Positions 15,708-24,710 of a stretch of 37,882 nt of DNA are shown one piece after another. The notes beneath the pieces are model-generated. The model was given only the letters and a program-made list of their open reading frames with translations, made no database searches and was not told the origin of the DNA. Position 1 is the first letter of the stretch. Each line of letters opens with the position of its first letter. Origin of the DNA: an uncultured Eubacteriales bacterium (GTDB taxonomy: Bacteria; Bacillota; Clostridia; Oscillospirales; Oscillospiraceae); assembly GCA_900314485.1 (NCBI GenBank), contig OMVL01000033.1, positions 1 to 37,882 on the forward strand, written 5' to 3'. The position numbers were made by a program, and so were the translations under genes.

Positions 15708-17392
15708 TTACTTCCTCCCCAGCCGCTTCACCAGCTCCTCCCCCGGCTCCACGACCATCGTCCGATAGGTGGTATAGACCACCATCCCCGGCCTTGCCCC
15801 AACCGGCTTTTTGACGTACTTCACCGGGGTGTAGTCCACGGCGATCTTGCCGCCGCCTCGTCCCTGAGAGAACCACGCCGCAAGCATCGCCGCCTCTGTG
15901 ACGCTCTCCTCGTCCGGTGTGCCCCCCTCCGTCCAGAGGATGACATGGGCGCCGTGGATGCCCTGGGTGTGGAACCAGAGGTCGGACTTCCCCGCCTGCT
16001 TGCAGGTGAGCTGGTCGTTTTGGGTGTTATTGCGGCCCACGGAGATGCGCAGTCCGGCGGTGGAGCGGAACTCCATGGGCTGAGGCTTTTGCCGCTTTAC
16101 CGGCTTTTTCCCCTGCTTCTGCGCCCGGAGATAGCCCCCGTCCTCCAGCTCCTGCCGAATTTCGTTCAGGTCACGCTCTCCTTCCGCTCGCTGCAGGGAT
16201 TCCAGCACGCTCTCCAGATAGTCCAGCTCACTTCTCCCCTGCTCTAATTGCTCGGTCAACACCTTGTCCGCAGTCTTGGCCTTGGTGTACTTTTTATAGT
16301 ATTTCGCCGCATTCTGCTGGGGGGTCAGCAGTGGGTCAAGAGCGACCGTCAGTTCCTTCAACTCCGGGTCATAGTAGTTCACCGCAGTCAGACTTTTCTG
16401 CCCCTTTTGCATCTGGTAGAGGTTGGCGGTGATGAGGTCGCCGTTAATGCGGTACTGCTCCCGGTTCTGAGCGTCCCGCAGTTCCTTCTGCTGCACCTGA
16501 ATTTTCCGGGCCACCCGGTTCCGGGTATTTGTCAGGTGCTTGATAAGCGCCTGGGCTTCGTCTCCCAGTAGCCCTCATACTGCCGAATGGGCAGGAAGGA
16601 GAAGTCCTTGGGCTCGCCGTTTTTAAAAAGGACGGTGGGCTGTGCCGCCTCGATTGCAAAAAGTACCGCCGCAAAGGCGTCCAGCAGCCGTTCCCTGCCT
16701 GCCCCGTCCAGCCGGTTCAGGCGGACGTCCACCTCACCCCCGGCACGATAGGCGATTTCTCTGCAAATCAGAGGCGAAAGTCCGGAGAATGTGTCCAGCA
16801 GCCAACCGCTGACCTCCGCCTCGTCCGGGGCAGCAGCCAGCAGTTCGGCCAACGTCTCCCGGTCCGTCTCCTGAGGATTTCGCTTGTCCTCCCTTGCAGG
16901 AGGCAGATGGTAGTATAGCCCCGGCAGCACCGGGCGGAGCTGGCTGAGTTCCCCGTCCACCTTGCGCAGGCAGTCGGTGATGCGCCCGTTCTCGTCCGTC
17001 AGGATCAGGTTGGAGCGGCGTCCCATGGCCTCTAAAATCAGGTGGCGGCTCACCCGGTCGCCCAGCTCGTTCAGGGTTTCCAACTCCAGGTCCACCAGCC
17101 GCTCCATCGGCGGCTGGGTGACAGACAGAATTCTCGCCCCCGTCAGGTGTTTTCGTAATAGCATACAAAACATAGGGGGCGCAGCGGGATTTTCCCGGCT
17201 CACCTCGGTGAATTGCAGCCGGGGCTGGGAGGGATTTGCGGTGAGCAGCAGCTTGCAGCTGCCCTCCCGATTGCGCAGGCTCAGCACCAACTCGTCCCGG
17301 CCGGGTTGAAAGATTTTATCCACCTTCGCCCCTTCCAACTGAGGGCGCAGCTCCCCCACCAAAGCGGTGAGGCAGGCGGCATCCAAGGGCAT
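15708..17392 (-). pseudogene. rqcH: RqcH/NFACT family gene, frameshifted
   Basis: Two reading frames make up one NFACT protein (RqcH/FbpA), which recruits tRNA-Ala to stalled 50S subunits for alanine tailing. The first (17392-16532) encodes the NFACT-N domain with FCMLLRKHL and an MERLVD segment where the family usually has DR. It then stops after QYEGYWETKPRRLSST. The second (open to about 16570; first internal ATG at 16514) continues as EAQALIKHLTNTRNRVARK and holds the coiled coil and NFACT-R domain (SDLWFHTQGIHGAHVIL). The frames differ by a net loss of 3n+1 bases. About 20-30 residues usual before the coiled coil also seem missing, judged from memory of the family. It starts with a one-base overlap on mrnC. 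Real inactivation or an assembly error are both possible. Confidence 0.8.
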
Positions 17393-17808
17393 CAGGCTTC
17401 CTCCTCTCGAGTTGACATAATTGTATCGAACAGTTCATTGATCCGTTCCGTCCGGTGCTGGAGGTAGAGCCAGCCGAAGAGGGCCTCCAGCGCCGTGGCC
17501 TTGCGGTACTCGCCCCGGCTGGCCCCTTTCGGGATCATGTGAATGTTGGCGTTGCGGCCCCGGTGGACGACGCCGACCTCCTCCTCCGTAAGGAGCGGGG
17601 TGATCCGGTCCAGGGCGTCTGCCTGCGCCGATGCCCGGACCAGAGCCACTGTCTCCCTGTGGAGGTTGCCGTTGACCTCCAGTCCGCCGCTGCACAGCCA
17701 GCCCCGGACCAGGATCTCATAGACGCAGTCCCCCATATGGGCCAGGGCAAGGCTGCTCATGCTCCGCAGCTGAGTGGGGTTCAGTTGGATGTCAAAATAG
17801 TCTTTCAT
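17392..17808 (-). CDS. mrnC: Mini-ribonuclease III
   Basis: A 138-residue RNase III-like nuclease without the dsRNA-binding domain, known for 23S rRNA 3'/5' maturation in Bacillus. The catalytic motif is LAHMGDCVYE (D27), followed by the conserved VVHRGRNAN block and a YRKATALEALFGWLYL helix with the second acidic site. Its start overlaps the transporter stop by ATGA, and its own stop overlaps the rqcH start by one base, so the three genes form a tightly coupled operon. Two of them (mrnC and rqcH) act on ribosomes. Confidence 0.95.
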   Translation of the reverse strand: MKDYFDIQLNPTQLRSMSSLALAHMGDCVYEILVRGWLCSGGLEVNGNLHRETVALVRASAQADALDRITPLLTEEEVGVVHRGRNANIHMIPKGASRGEYRKATALEALFGWLYLQHRTERINELFDTIMSTREEEA

Positions 17809-18686
17809 GTGCGCTCCTTTGCAGGTCTTCCCAGCTTGCCGTTATTATAGAGGAACATCACCACAGCCGCCCCAATGATGAGGGCATAGCCCAAAATACT
17901 CCATGCGTCCGCCTTTTGCCGGAACAGGAGGTAACCGATGACAGTGGTGAAAATGATCTGGGTATAGTCGTAGACGCTGACCTCACGGGCGGGGGCGAAG
18001 GTGTAGGCTTTGGTGATGGTGAACTGTCCACCGGCGGCGGAGAGCCCGGCACAGAGCAGCATGGCAAGCTGATAGCCGGTCATGGGGGTAAATCGCAGGA
18101 TCAGATAGGGCAGGGTCACGGCACAGGAGAAGGCGGAGAAAAAGAAAACGATCAGAGCGCCCCGCTCTCCTTTCAGGCCCATGGCCCGGACCATGGTATA
18201 GGCAAATCCGGCGCAGAGTCCGCCGAAAAATCCCGCCAGTGAGGGGAGCACATCCAGATTGGTGGGGACGGGCTTGATGATGAAGAGACTTCCAAGAAAC
18301 GCCACTGCCACAATGACCACCTGGGTCGGCTTCAGCTTCTCTTTCAGGATGAAATAGGAAAAGACGAGCACAAAGAAGGGCGACATTTTATTGAGCATGG
18401 AGGCGTTGGAGAGGACCAGATGGTCTACGGCATAAAAGTTCCCCAAAATTCCCAGCGTCCCCGCTATGGAGCGGAGGAGATGGAGAGGCAGGCAGCCCTT
18501 TTGCAGCTTCAGTCCCCCTCCCTCCTTCAGCAGGACGGCCAGGGCAATGAACATGGCGACAAAATTGCGGAAAAAGCTCTTCTGGACACTGGGCAGGTCT
18601 CCCGACAGACGGACGAAGGTGCTCATCAGCGCAAAGCAGAAGGCAGAGGCAATGATACAGAGTATGCCTTTGGTACGATTGGACAT
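17805..18686 (-). CDS. DMT superfamily (EamA) transporter
   Basis: A 293-residue membrane protein with ten predicted helices arranged as two EamA repeats, each beginning with a segment like AFCFALMSTFVRLSG. Such proteins export or exchange metabolites such as amino acids or nucleotides; the substrate is unknown. It is the first gene of the transporter-mrnC-rqcH operon and has its own promoter. The C terminus is basic and overlaps the mrnC start. Confidence 0.85.
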   Translation of the reverse strand: MSNRTKGILCIIASAFCFALMSTFVRLSGDLPSVQKSFFRNFVAMFIALAVLLKEGGGLKLQKGCLPLHLLRSIAGTLGILGNFYAVDHLVLSNASMLNKMSPFFVLVFSYFILKEKLKPTQVVIVAVAFLGSLFIIKPVPTNLDVLPSLAGFFGGLCAGFAYTMVRAMGLKGERGALIVFFFSAFSCAVTLPYLILRFTPMTGYQLAMLLCAGLSAAGGQFTITKAYTFAPAREVSVYDYTQIIFTTVIGYLLFRQKADAWSILGYALIIGAAVVMFLYNNGKLGRPAKERT

Positions 18687-18713
18687 AGAATCTCCCTCTT
18701 TCTTTCGTTGCTT

Positions 18714-18742
18714 ATTCTACCAATCTTCCCAAGAGAATGCAA
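18714..18742 (-). promoter_or_regulatory. Promoter of the DMT-mrnC-rqcH operon
   Basis: In the minus direction TTGCAT (18742-18737), a 17-base spacer and TAGAAT (18719-18714), about 27 bases before the transporter ATG. Confidence 0.75.
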
Positions 18743-18749
18743 GGATAGA

Positions 18750-18784
18750 CGATCGCCGAATGGATTTTGTCCATTCGGCGATCG
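18750..18784 (-). terminator. Terminator after the sensor kinase gene
   Basis: A 15-bp perfect stem (CGATCGCCGAATGGA and complement) with a five-base loop, 20 bases beyond the kinase stop. The T tail is poor, so it may be a weak terminator or an RNA-stability hairpin. Confidence 0.65.
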
Positions 18785-18803
18785 AGTGATCAGCATATTG
18801 TTG

Positions 18804-21185
18804 TCAGGTGTTAGCGGGCACGCCCCGATCCTCCGGCACTTCCGTCGGTTCTGGTGTCTCCGGCTTTAACTCGGGCTGCGGGGGCAGTTCCTCCGCCGGC
18901 GCCGGCATCCTCGTCATCTCTGCCGCAGGGGCGGCCAGAGGGAAGGTGACAATGGCCTTGAACAGGTCCCCATCCACCACCAGCTCAAATTCGCCGCCCT
19001 GAGCGGCGGTCAGGTTGCGGGCAATGGAGAGTCCCAGGCCGCTGCCCTCGGTGGAGCGGGAACTGTCCCCACGGACAAAGCGTTTCAGCAGGTCCTCCGC
19101 CGGGATATTCAGCGGGTCGGCGGAGATGTTTTTCACGGTGATGACACAGCGGCTCACCATCTCCTCCACATCCAGATAGACACGAGTGCCGGGCATGGCG
19201 TATTTGGTACAGTTGCCCAAGAGGTTGTCCAGGATCCGCCACAAGTGGCGTCCGTCCGCCATGACGGTGCAGGATCTCTGGGGGATATTGACCACTGTGG
19301 TCAGGCCCGCCTGCTCCAAACGCTCTTCGTACTCCGCCACCGCCTGCTCCACCAGCTGGCCCACATCCAGACGTTCCAGCTGGACGGCAAGGGTGCCGCT
19401 GGCAGCCTTGGAGGCCTCTACCAGGTCCTCTGTCAGGGTCTTGAGCCGCTGGCTCTTTCGGTCAAGAACGTCGATATAGCTGCGGGCTGTCTCATCCTGA
19501 ATATCCAGGTGTTTCAGCAGATCCACATAGTTGATGATGGAGGTGAGGGGCGTTTTCAGGTCATGGGAGACATTGGTGATCAGTTCCGTCTTAAACCGCT
19601 CGCTCTTGAGCCGTTCCTCCACCGCCCTGGAAAGGCCGGCGGAGAGATTGCTCAGGTCGTCTCCGTGCCGCCGGATGTCCGGCAGCATACGGGAGGTGTC
19701 AATGGTGTAATCCAGCTGCCCCTCTACCATCTCCTTCACCGCCTTGCGCAGCTTTGCCCAGTCCAGCGCCCACTTACAGGCAATGACCGCCAGCGGCAGC
19801 AGAGGTAAGGTGCCAAAGAGGATCAGCCCCCACACGCCATATTCCCGTATTCCGTCATCCGCTACAATACCCAGATACAGCAGATAGGCTGCCCAGTAAA
19901 TCAGGCAGAAGATGCCCACCTTGTCGTAAAGCGGCCACTGGGCGGCCATGCGCTTCGCCCCGCCTGCCAGCCTTCTGATTCCTCTGTAAATCGCCCGGAG
20001 CAGCCGCCACACAAGGCTGCGCCGCAGAATCATGCGGGTCTTGATCTGCGCCGCTGTCACCAGCCAGAGGGTTAATGCGCCCAAAGTGCCGGGGATGCTC
20101 GCAAGCCCCCAGATGAACCCCCATCTCAGCAGACTGTCCCCCCAATATGCGTCAAGTAAGATGGCGGCAGTCAGCACTACGGCAAAGCATGTACCCGCCA
20201 ACACCACCTCGATGGGCAGGCGGTTGAGTCCCCGCAGAGCCAGCTCCCCCTCTTTGTTCCAGCCGGTGGCAAGAGTGAGGTAAGTCAGCAGCAGGGCCAA
20301 GGCCACAAGGCATGAGATACAGATGCTGAGGGCCAACGGAATCGTGGTACCGTAAAACAGCTGATAGCTCTCTCCCTGCTGGGCAATGTCGGCATAGGAG
20401 TCGGATACCGGGTAGGACGTGTCCACCCCGTACTCAATGCGATACACCGGGAAAGTGCCGGTATAGACAAAATAGCAGCAGGTCGTCACATCTTCTGTGG
20501 CAGACTCTCCGACAGGCTCATCATACTCCTCCGGTTCGAGATCAATTTCATCTGCGTCCTCAAAGGTCTCTATCTCGGCAGCAACCGCTGTATCCACGGC
20601 CGCTTCCCCAGAAGCTGCCGCTGCCGTCTCCTCATCCACGGGAACGGCATCCTCATTGTAATAATAGGCAGAGGCGTTTTCCGTCCAGCTCCATTGGAGG
20701 GGCGTGCCGTAGCTCACTTTCCAGTCATAGGTATTGCTCAGGTCCAGATAATAGGAGATCATGCGGTTATAGCCCAGTTCATAGCTATCTAAATAGCGCT
20801 CCCCTGTCTCCTCCAGTGTGTCCAATCCAAACGGGTACTCGTCATCGCAATTGCTCATAACCACATTGTCTGAGTCGTCGTAAATGACATAGCGGAAGTT
20901 GGTTTTCGTCCTCAGAAATGCTGAGTGCAGTTCCATATAGCATCTCTGCCCCTCCTCCGTCAGCGCATATTGATGGAGATTAAGAAAGAGATAGAGGGAT
21001 AACTCATTTGCCTGCGCCTCGGACAGCTCGTAGTTATAAGCACCGTTTTGATACCGCTCATTGGTCACACACAGCCGCAGGGCAACGCCGCCGCTGACAC
21101 AGACACCCACTGCCAGCACCAGGGCCAGCAGGAAGGCCAGCGTCTTCAGCGTTGCAGAGCCCCGCACCTTTTTCGGTCTATTCAT
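18804..21185 (-). CDS. Sensor histidine kinase with large multi-pass sensor
   Basis: A 793-residue membrane kinase. One N-terminal helix (about 13-38) is followed by an extracellular domain to about residue 275 that includes a low-complexity acidic stretch (about 183-232). Then come five or so membrane helices (about 280-305, 325-345, 352-378, 422-442, 450-475) and a HAMP-like linker. The HisKA domain has phosphorylated H541 in NVSHDLKTPLTSI, and a HATPase follows with a GSGLGLSIARN G2 box. The C-terminal 30 residues are Pro/Glu-rich. It lies 18 bases after its response regulator. Antibiotic, peptide or envelope stress sensing is common for this arrangement, but the signal is unknown. Confidence 0.92.
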   Translation of the reverse strand: MNRPKKVRGSATLKTLAFLLALVLAVGVCVSGGVALRLCVTNERYQNGAYNYELSEAQANELSLYLFLNLHQYALTEEGQRCYMELHSAFLRTKTNFRYVIYDDSDNVVMSNCDDEYPFGLDTLEETGERYLDSYELGYNRMISYYLDLSNTYDWKVSYGTPLQWSWTENASAYYYNEDAVPVDEETAAAASGEAAVDTAVAAEIETFEDADEIDLEPEEYDEPVGESATEDVTTCCYFVYTGTFPVYRIEYGVDTSYPVSDSYADIAQQGESYQLFYGTTIPLALSICISCLVALALLLTYLTLATGWNKEGELALRGLNRLPIEVVLAGTCFAVVLTAAILLDAYWGDSLLRWGFIWGLASIPGTLGALTLWLVTAAQIKTRMILRRSLVWRLLRAIYRGIRRLAGGAKRMAAQWPLYDKVGIFCLIYWAAYLLYLGIVADDGIREYGVWGLILFGTLPLLPLAVIACKWALDWAKLRKAVKEMVEGQLDYTIDTSRMLPDIRRHGDDLSNLSAGLSRAVEERLKSERFKTELITNVSHDLKTPLTSIINYVDLLKHLDIQDETARSYIDVLDRKSQRLKTLTEDLVEASKAASGTLAVQLERLDVGQLVEQAVAEYEERLEQAGLTTVVNIPQRSCTVMADGRHLWRILDNLLGNCTKYAMPGTRVYLDVEEMVSRCVITVKNISADPLNIPAEDLLKRFVRGDSSRSTEGSGLGLSIARNLTAAQGGEFELVVDGDLFKAIVTFPLAAPAAEMTRMPAPAEELPPQPELKPETPEPTEVPEDRGVPANT

Positions 21186-21203
21186 GAGGTATGCTCCCCT
21201 CTC

Positions 21204-21893
21204 TTACTGCTCCATTTTGTAGCCCAGGCCCCAGACGACCTTCAGATACCGTGGATGAGCCGGGTCGATCTCGATTTTCTCCCGGAGGTGCCGAATGTGG
21301 ACGGCAACGGTGTTCTCGCTGCCCAGCACCGGGTCGTTCCAGACCTGCTCATAGATCTGTGCGGTGGAGAACACCTGTCCGGGGCGCTGCATCAGAAGGC
21401 GGAGAATACTGTATTCCAGGGGCGTCAGGCTCACCGGCTCACCGTCTACCGTCACCCGCTTGGCGCTGTCGTCCATGACGATGGGGCCGACGGAGATAGT
21501 GTCTCCCGCCGCACCGGTCTGGCCGCCCAGCTGGGTGTACCGGCGGAGATGGGACTTCACCCGAGCCAGCACCTCCATGGGCTTGAAGGGCTTGGTGATG
21601 TAGTCGTCCGCCCCCACGTTGAGGCCGTTAATGAGGTCCACATCCTCGCTCTTGGCGGTCAGGAACAGGATGGGGACGTTGCTGGTCTCCCGGATTTTCC
21701 GGGTGGCGGCGATGCCGTCCATCTGGGGCATCATCACGTCCATCAGCACCAGTTCCACGTTGTTCTCCCGCAAAACGTCCAGCGCCTGTCGGCCGTTATA
21801 GGCCTTGCAGACCTGATAACCGGAGGTAGTCAGGTAAATTTCAAGGGCAGCGACGATGTCACGGTCATCGTCTACAATCAGAATTCGGTTCAT
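21204..21893 (-). CDS. OmpR/PhoB-family response regulator
   Basis: A 229-residue regulator with a receiver domain (acidic pocket DDD at 8-10, phospho-acceptor D52 in VLMDVMMP, conserved T79 and K101) and a C-terminal winged-helix domain ending in YLKVVWGLGYKME. It resembles VanR/YycF-like regulators. It is the first gene of the two-component operon and probably controls its own promoter, though no clear direct repeat was found. Confidence 0.95.
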   Translation of the reverse strand: MNRILIVDDDRDIVAALEIYLTTSGYQVCKAYNGRQALDVLRENNVELVLMDVMMPQMDGIAATRKIRETSNVPILFLTAKSEDVDLINGLNVGADDYITKPFKPMEVLARVKSHLRRYTQLGGQTGAAGDTISVGPIVMDDSAKRVTVDGEPVSLTPLEYSILRLLMQRPGQVFSTAQIYEQVWNDPVLGSENTVAVHIRHLREKIEIDPAHPRYLKVVWGLGYKMEQ

Positions 21894-21922
21894 TTGTCTC
21901 TTTCCCTCTCTTTCTCATCGAC

Positions 21923-21950
21923 AGTTTATCAGAGACTTATTAAGCCGCAA
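21923..21950 (-). promoter_or_regulatory. Promoter of the two-component operon
   Basis: In the minus direction TTGCGG (21950-21945), a 16-base spacer and TAAACT (21928-21923), about 30 bases before the ATG. Confidence 0.55.
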
Positions 21951-21974
21951 ACAGTCATTTTCTTAAGAATTATT

Positions 21975-22001
21975 AAAAGCGCCCGCATTTGCAGGCGCTT
22001 T
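21975..22001 (-). terminator. glmM terminator
   Basis: AAAGCGCC pairs with GGCGCTTT around a short loop, followed in the minus direction by TTTTAATAATT, 12 bases after the glmM stop. Confidence 0.85.
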
Positions 22002-22013
22002 GGCTATGGATGA

Positions 22014-23372
22014 TTATTCTACCTCGTGCCCCTTGGCCTTGATGACGTCTACCACCTGATAGACATAGTCGTGGCAGAGCTGGTCGGTCTCCGCCTCCAC
22101 CATAACACGGACCAGCGGCTCAGTGCCGGACTCCCGGACCAGAATGCGGCCGGCGTCACCCAGCGCCTGCTCCACTGCCGCCACGGCGGCCTTGACGTCA
22201 GGATCCTCCTGGGCGGCGGTCTTATCCTTCACCTTAACATTGACCAGCAGCTGGGGATAGACCTTCATCGGCTCACAGAGCTTGCTCAGCTGGAGCCGGC
22301 GGGCCTGCATGACCTCCATGATCTTGATGGAGGTGAGGATGCCATCCCCGGTTGTGGCGTACTTGCTGAAGATAATATGTCCCGACTGCTCGCCGCCGAT
22401 GCGGTTGCCGTGCTTGAGCATGTACTCATAGACGTACTTGTCGCCCACGTTGGTCTTGGCATACTGGATGCCCACCTCGTCCAGGGCCTTATAAAGGCCG
22501 AAGTTGGACATGACGGTGGTGACCACAGTGTTGGTCAGCAGCTTGCCCTTGTCCTTCATATACCGGGCATAGAGATACATGATCTCGTCTCCGCTGACGA
22601 TCTTTCCGTTTTCGTCCACAGCCAGACACCGGTCAGCGTCGCCGTCAAAGGCAAAGCCCACATCCAGCTGATGCTCCACCACGAACTTTTGCAGGCGCTC
22701 CAGATGGGTAGAGCCGCAGTCCCGGTTGATGTTCAGGCCGTCCGGCTCGTTCCCGATGACAAAGACCTTGGCTCCCAGCGCTTCAAAAACCACCTTGGCA
22801 ATGGACCAGGCAGCGCCGTTGGCGCAGTCCAGTCCCACCCGTTTGCCCCGGAAGGAGTACATGGCCAGAGAGATCAGATAGGCGATGTAGCGATGGCGGC
22901 CGGAATCGTAGTCATAGGCGGCGCCAATGTTATCCCGGGTGGCCACAGGGATGTCAGGACCCTGACCGTCCAGAAAAGCCTCTATCTTATCAATGGTCTC
23001 CTGATCCATCTTCTCACCCTGGGAGTTGATGAGCTTGATGCCGTTGTCGTAATAGGGGTTGTGGCTGGCGGAGATCATAATGCCGCAGTCAAAGCTGTCC
23101 ACCTTGGCGATATAGGCCACGCTGGGGGTGGTAGTGACCCGCATGAGATATACATCCGCTCCGGCGGCAGTGATGCCGGCAGCAAGGGCAAATTCCAACA
23201 TATAGCTGGAGCGGCGGGTGTCCTTGCCGATGACGATGCGGGCACGCTCACCGTCTACTGGCTCCCGGTTATAATACCAGCCCAGGAAAAAACCTACCTT
23301 GTAGGCGTGATCTGCTGTCAGTGTGACGTTGGCCTCGCCCCGGAAACCGTCTGTTCCGAAATACTTGCCCAT
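22014..23372 (-). CDS. glmM: Phosphoglucosamine mutase
   Basis: Interconverts glucosamine-6-phosphate and glucosamine-1-phosphate for UDP-GlcNAc and peptidoglycan. The 452-residue protein has the four mutase domains: the active-site serine loop in GIMISASHNPYYDNG, the Mg-binding DGDADR loop, the sugar-binding GGEQSGHI loop and the phosphate-binding RESGTEPLVRVM loop. The N-terminal GTDGFRG motif is intact. AAGGAG lies nine bases before the ATG. It is transcribed alone, divergent from fabH, with a promoter at 23490-23519. Confidence 0.97.
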   Translation of the reverse strand: MGKYFGTDGFRGEANVTLTADHAYKVGFFLGWYYNREPVDGERARIVIGKDTRRSSYMLEFALAAGITAAGADVYLMRVTTTPSVAYIAKVDSFDCGIMISASHNPYYDNGIKLINSQGEKMDQETIDKIEAFLDGQGPDIPVATRDNIGAAYDYDSGRHRYIAYLISLAMYSFRGKRVGLDCANGAAWSIAKVVFEALGAKVFVIGNEPDGLNINRDCGSTHLERLQKFVVEHQLDVGFAFDGDADRCLAVDENGKIVSGDEIMYLYARYMKDKGKLLTNTVVTTVMSNFGLYKALDEVGIQYAKTNVGDKYVYEYMLKHGNRIGGEQSGHIIFSKYATTGDGILTSIKIMEVMQARRLQLSKLCEPMKVYPQLLVNVKVKDKTAAQEDPDVKAAVAAVEQALGDAGRILVRESGTEPLVRVMVEAETDQLCHDYVYQVVDVIKAKGHEVE

Positions 23373-23489
23373 GTCTCTACACTCCTTACCTAAATCATCA
23401 TACTGATATAATCAGAGAAATGCCGTTTCTTTGCGGCATATGAGATCTGCTCTTCCCCTCTTTTTTAAGGGAAAGCCAATTCAGTGCTT

Positions 23490-23519
23490 ATTGTATCACA
23501 GCCGCAGCGGATTTGCCAG
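23490..23519 (-). promoter_or_regulatory. Likely glmM promoter
   Basis: In the minus direction CTGGCA (23519-23514), an 18-base spacer and TACAAT (23495-23490). The spacer is longer than elsewhere in the window. Confidence 0.5.
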
Positions 23520-23610
23520 CTTTGAATCAGATTTTTTCTTCCGTGATTCTATCTTTTATCCCGCATAATTTTGACATTTTGTCACCATTTTCTCTTGTAA
23601 GAATCGTGAA

Positions 23611-23639
23611 TTGACAGGTCTCTGTTCCTTTGCTACAAT
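23611..23639 (+). promoter_or_regulatory. fabH promoter
   Basis: TTGACA (23611-23616), 17 bases, TACAAT (23634-23639): near-consensus, about 50 bases before the ATG. Confidence 0.85.
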
Positions 23640-23689
23640 GTTTTCATTCACGAGATGCACTTCCGCATCCTGCGAAAGGAATTTGACAT

Positions 23690-24646
23690 ATGAGCTTTCA
23701 CATTTTAGGTACCGGCAGCTATGTCCCCCCCGTCGTTGTGACCAACGACGATCTGGCCAAAATCGTGGAGACCAACGACGAATGGATCACCACCCGCACC
23801 GGCATCCGCCGCCGTCATGTGGCAGTGGACGAGACCACCTCCGAGATGGCCGCCAAGGCTGCCTCTGCTGCGTTGGAAAACAGCGGCGTCTCTGCCGATG
23901 AGCTGGATCTCATCCTCTGCGCCACCGTGAGCGGGGACTACATCTGCCCCAATATGGCATGTCTGGTCCAGCGGGCCATTGGCGCCGCCTGCCCCGCCTT
24001 TGACCTTAACGGCGCCTGCTCCGCCTTTCTGCTCCTGCTGGAGACGGCGGCGGCCTATCTCTCCACCGGGCGCTACCGCAAGATCCTCTGCGTAGGAGCC
24101 GAGCAAATGTCCCGTATTCTGGACTGGACAGATCGATCCACCTGTATCCTGTTCGGCGACGGCGCTGCCGGCGTAGTGCTGGAGCCGGGAGAGAACTATC
24201 TTGGCTCCCAGCTGGTCTTCCGGGGCAGTGAGGAGCTGCTCAATCTGCCCACCTCCACCGGCACCTTCCCCGGCTCCCGTCTGGAAGCCCAGCATCCCTA
24301 TGTCTATATGAACGGCAGTGAGGTCTACAAATTTGCCACCCGCATTGTGCCCCAGGCCATTCAGCAGCTGCTGGATAAGACAGGAACGCCCCAGTCCGAT
24401 GTTGCCTGGGTAGTCTGCCATCAGGCCAACCGCCGCATCATCGAGGCCGCCGCCCGCCGTTTGAAGGATATTGCGGACGAAAAGTTTTTGATAAACATCG
24501 AGGACTACGGCAACACCTCCGCCGCCAGCATTCCCCTGCTGCTGGACGAGTGCAACCGGGCAGGAACGTTCAAGAAGGGCGATCTCATTGTCCTGGCCGC
24601 CTTTGGCGGGGGGCTGTCCTGCGTAGCAGCGCTGATTCGCTGGTAA
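23690..24646 (+). CDS. fabH: Beta-ketoacyl-ACP synthase III (FabH)
   Basis: Condenses an acyl-CoA starter with malonyl-ACP to begin fatty acid synthesis. The 318-residue thiolase-fold enzyme has the full Cys-His-Asn triad: C110 (GACSAF), H244 (CHQANRRI) and N275 (YGNTSAAS). The N-terminal ILGTGSYVPP and the TRTGIRRRHV segment are typical. AAAGGA lies before the ATG. Unlike the usual fab cluster it stands alone, with its own strong promoter and terminator, which suggests a separately regulated or secondary starter enzyme; this is inference. Confidence 0.95.
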   Translation: MSFHILGTGSYVPPVVVTNDDLAKIVETNDEWITTRTGIRRRHVAVDETTSEMAAKAASAALENSGVSADELDLILCATVSGDYICPNMACLVQRAIGAACPAFDLNGACSAFLLLLETAAAYLSTGRYRKILCVGAEQMSRILDWTDRSTCILFGDGAAGVVLEPGENYLGSQLVFRGSEELLNLPTSTGTFPGSRLEAQHPYVYMNGSEVYKFATRIVPQAIQQLLDKTGTPQSDVAWVVCHQANRRIIEAAARRLKDIADEKFLINIEDYGNTSAASIPLLLDECNRAGTFKKGDLIVLAAFGGGLSCVAALIRW

Positions 24647-24662
24647 TTCCGCTATACATACC

Positions 24663-24690
24663 GAGAGCCAGCCCATCGGCTGGCTCTCTT
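24663..24690 (+). terminator. fabH terminator
   Basis: An 11-bp perfect stem (GAGAGCCAGCC and complement) with a CATC loop, 16 bases after the fabH stop, followed by TTCAAATT. Confidence 0.75.
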
Positions 24691-24710
24691 CAAATTCAGG
24701 GGGTTATGCT

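Larger units (their letters stand above)
23373..23689. other. Divergent glmM/fabH intergenic region
   Basis: A 317-base gap without a gene. It holds the two divergent promoters listed separately, a glmM leader of about 115 bases with a small GCCG-AAAGAAA-CGGC type hairpin near 23423-23439, and a TGACA-TTT-TGTCA palindrome at about 23574-23586, upstream of the fabH promoter. No riboswitch or small RNA is recognised. Confidence 0.5.

Noticed and set aside
22026..23393. A 455-codon plus-strand frame opposite glmM
   Set aside because: Shadow of glmM, which has all four mutase motifs.
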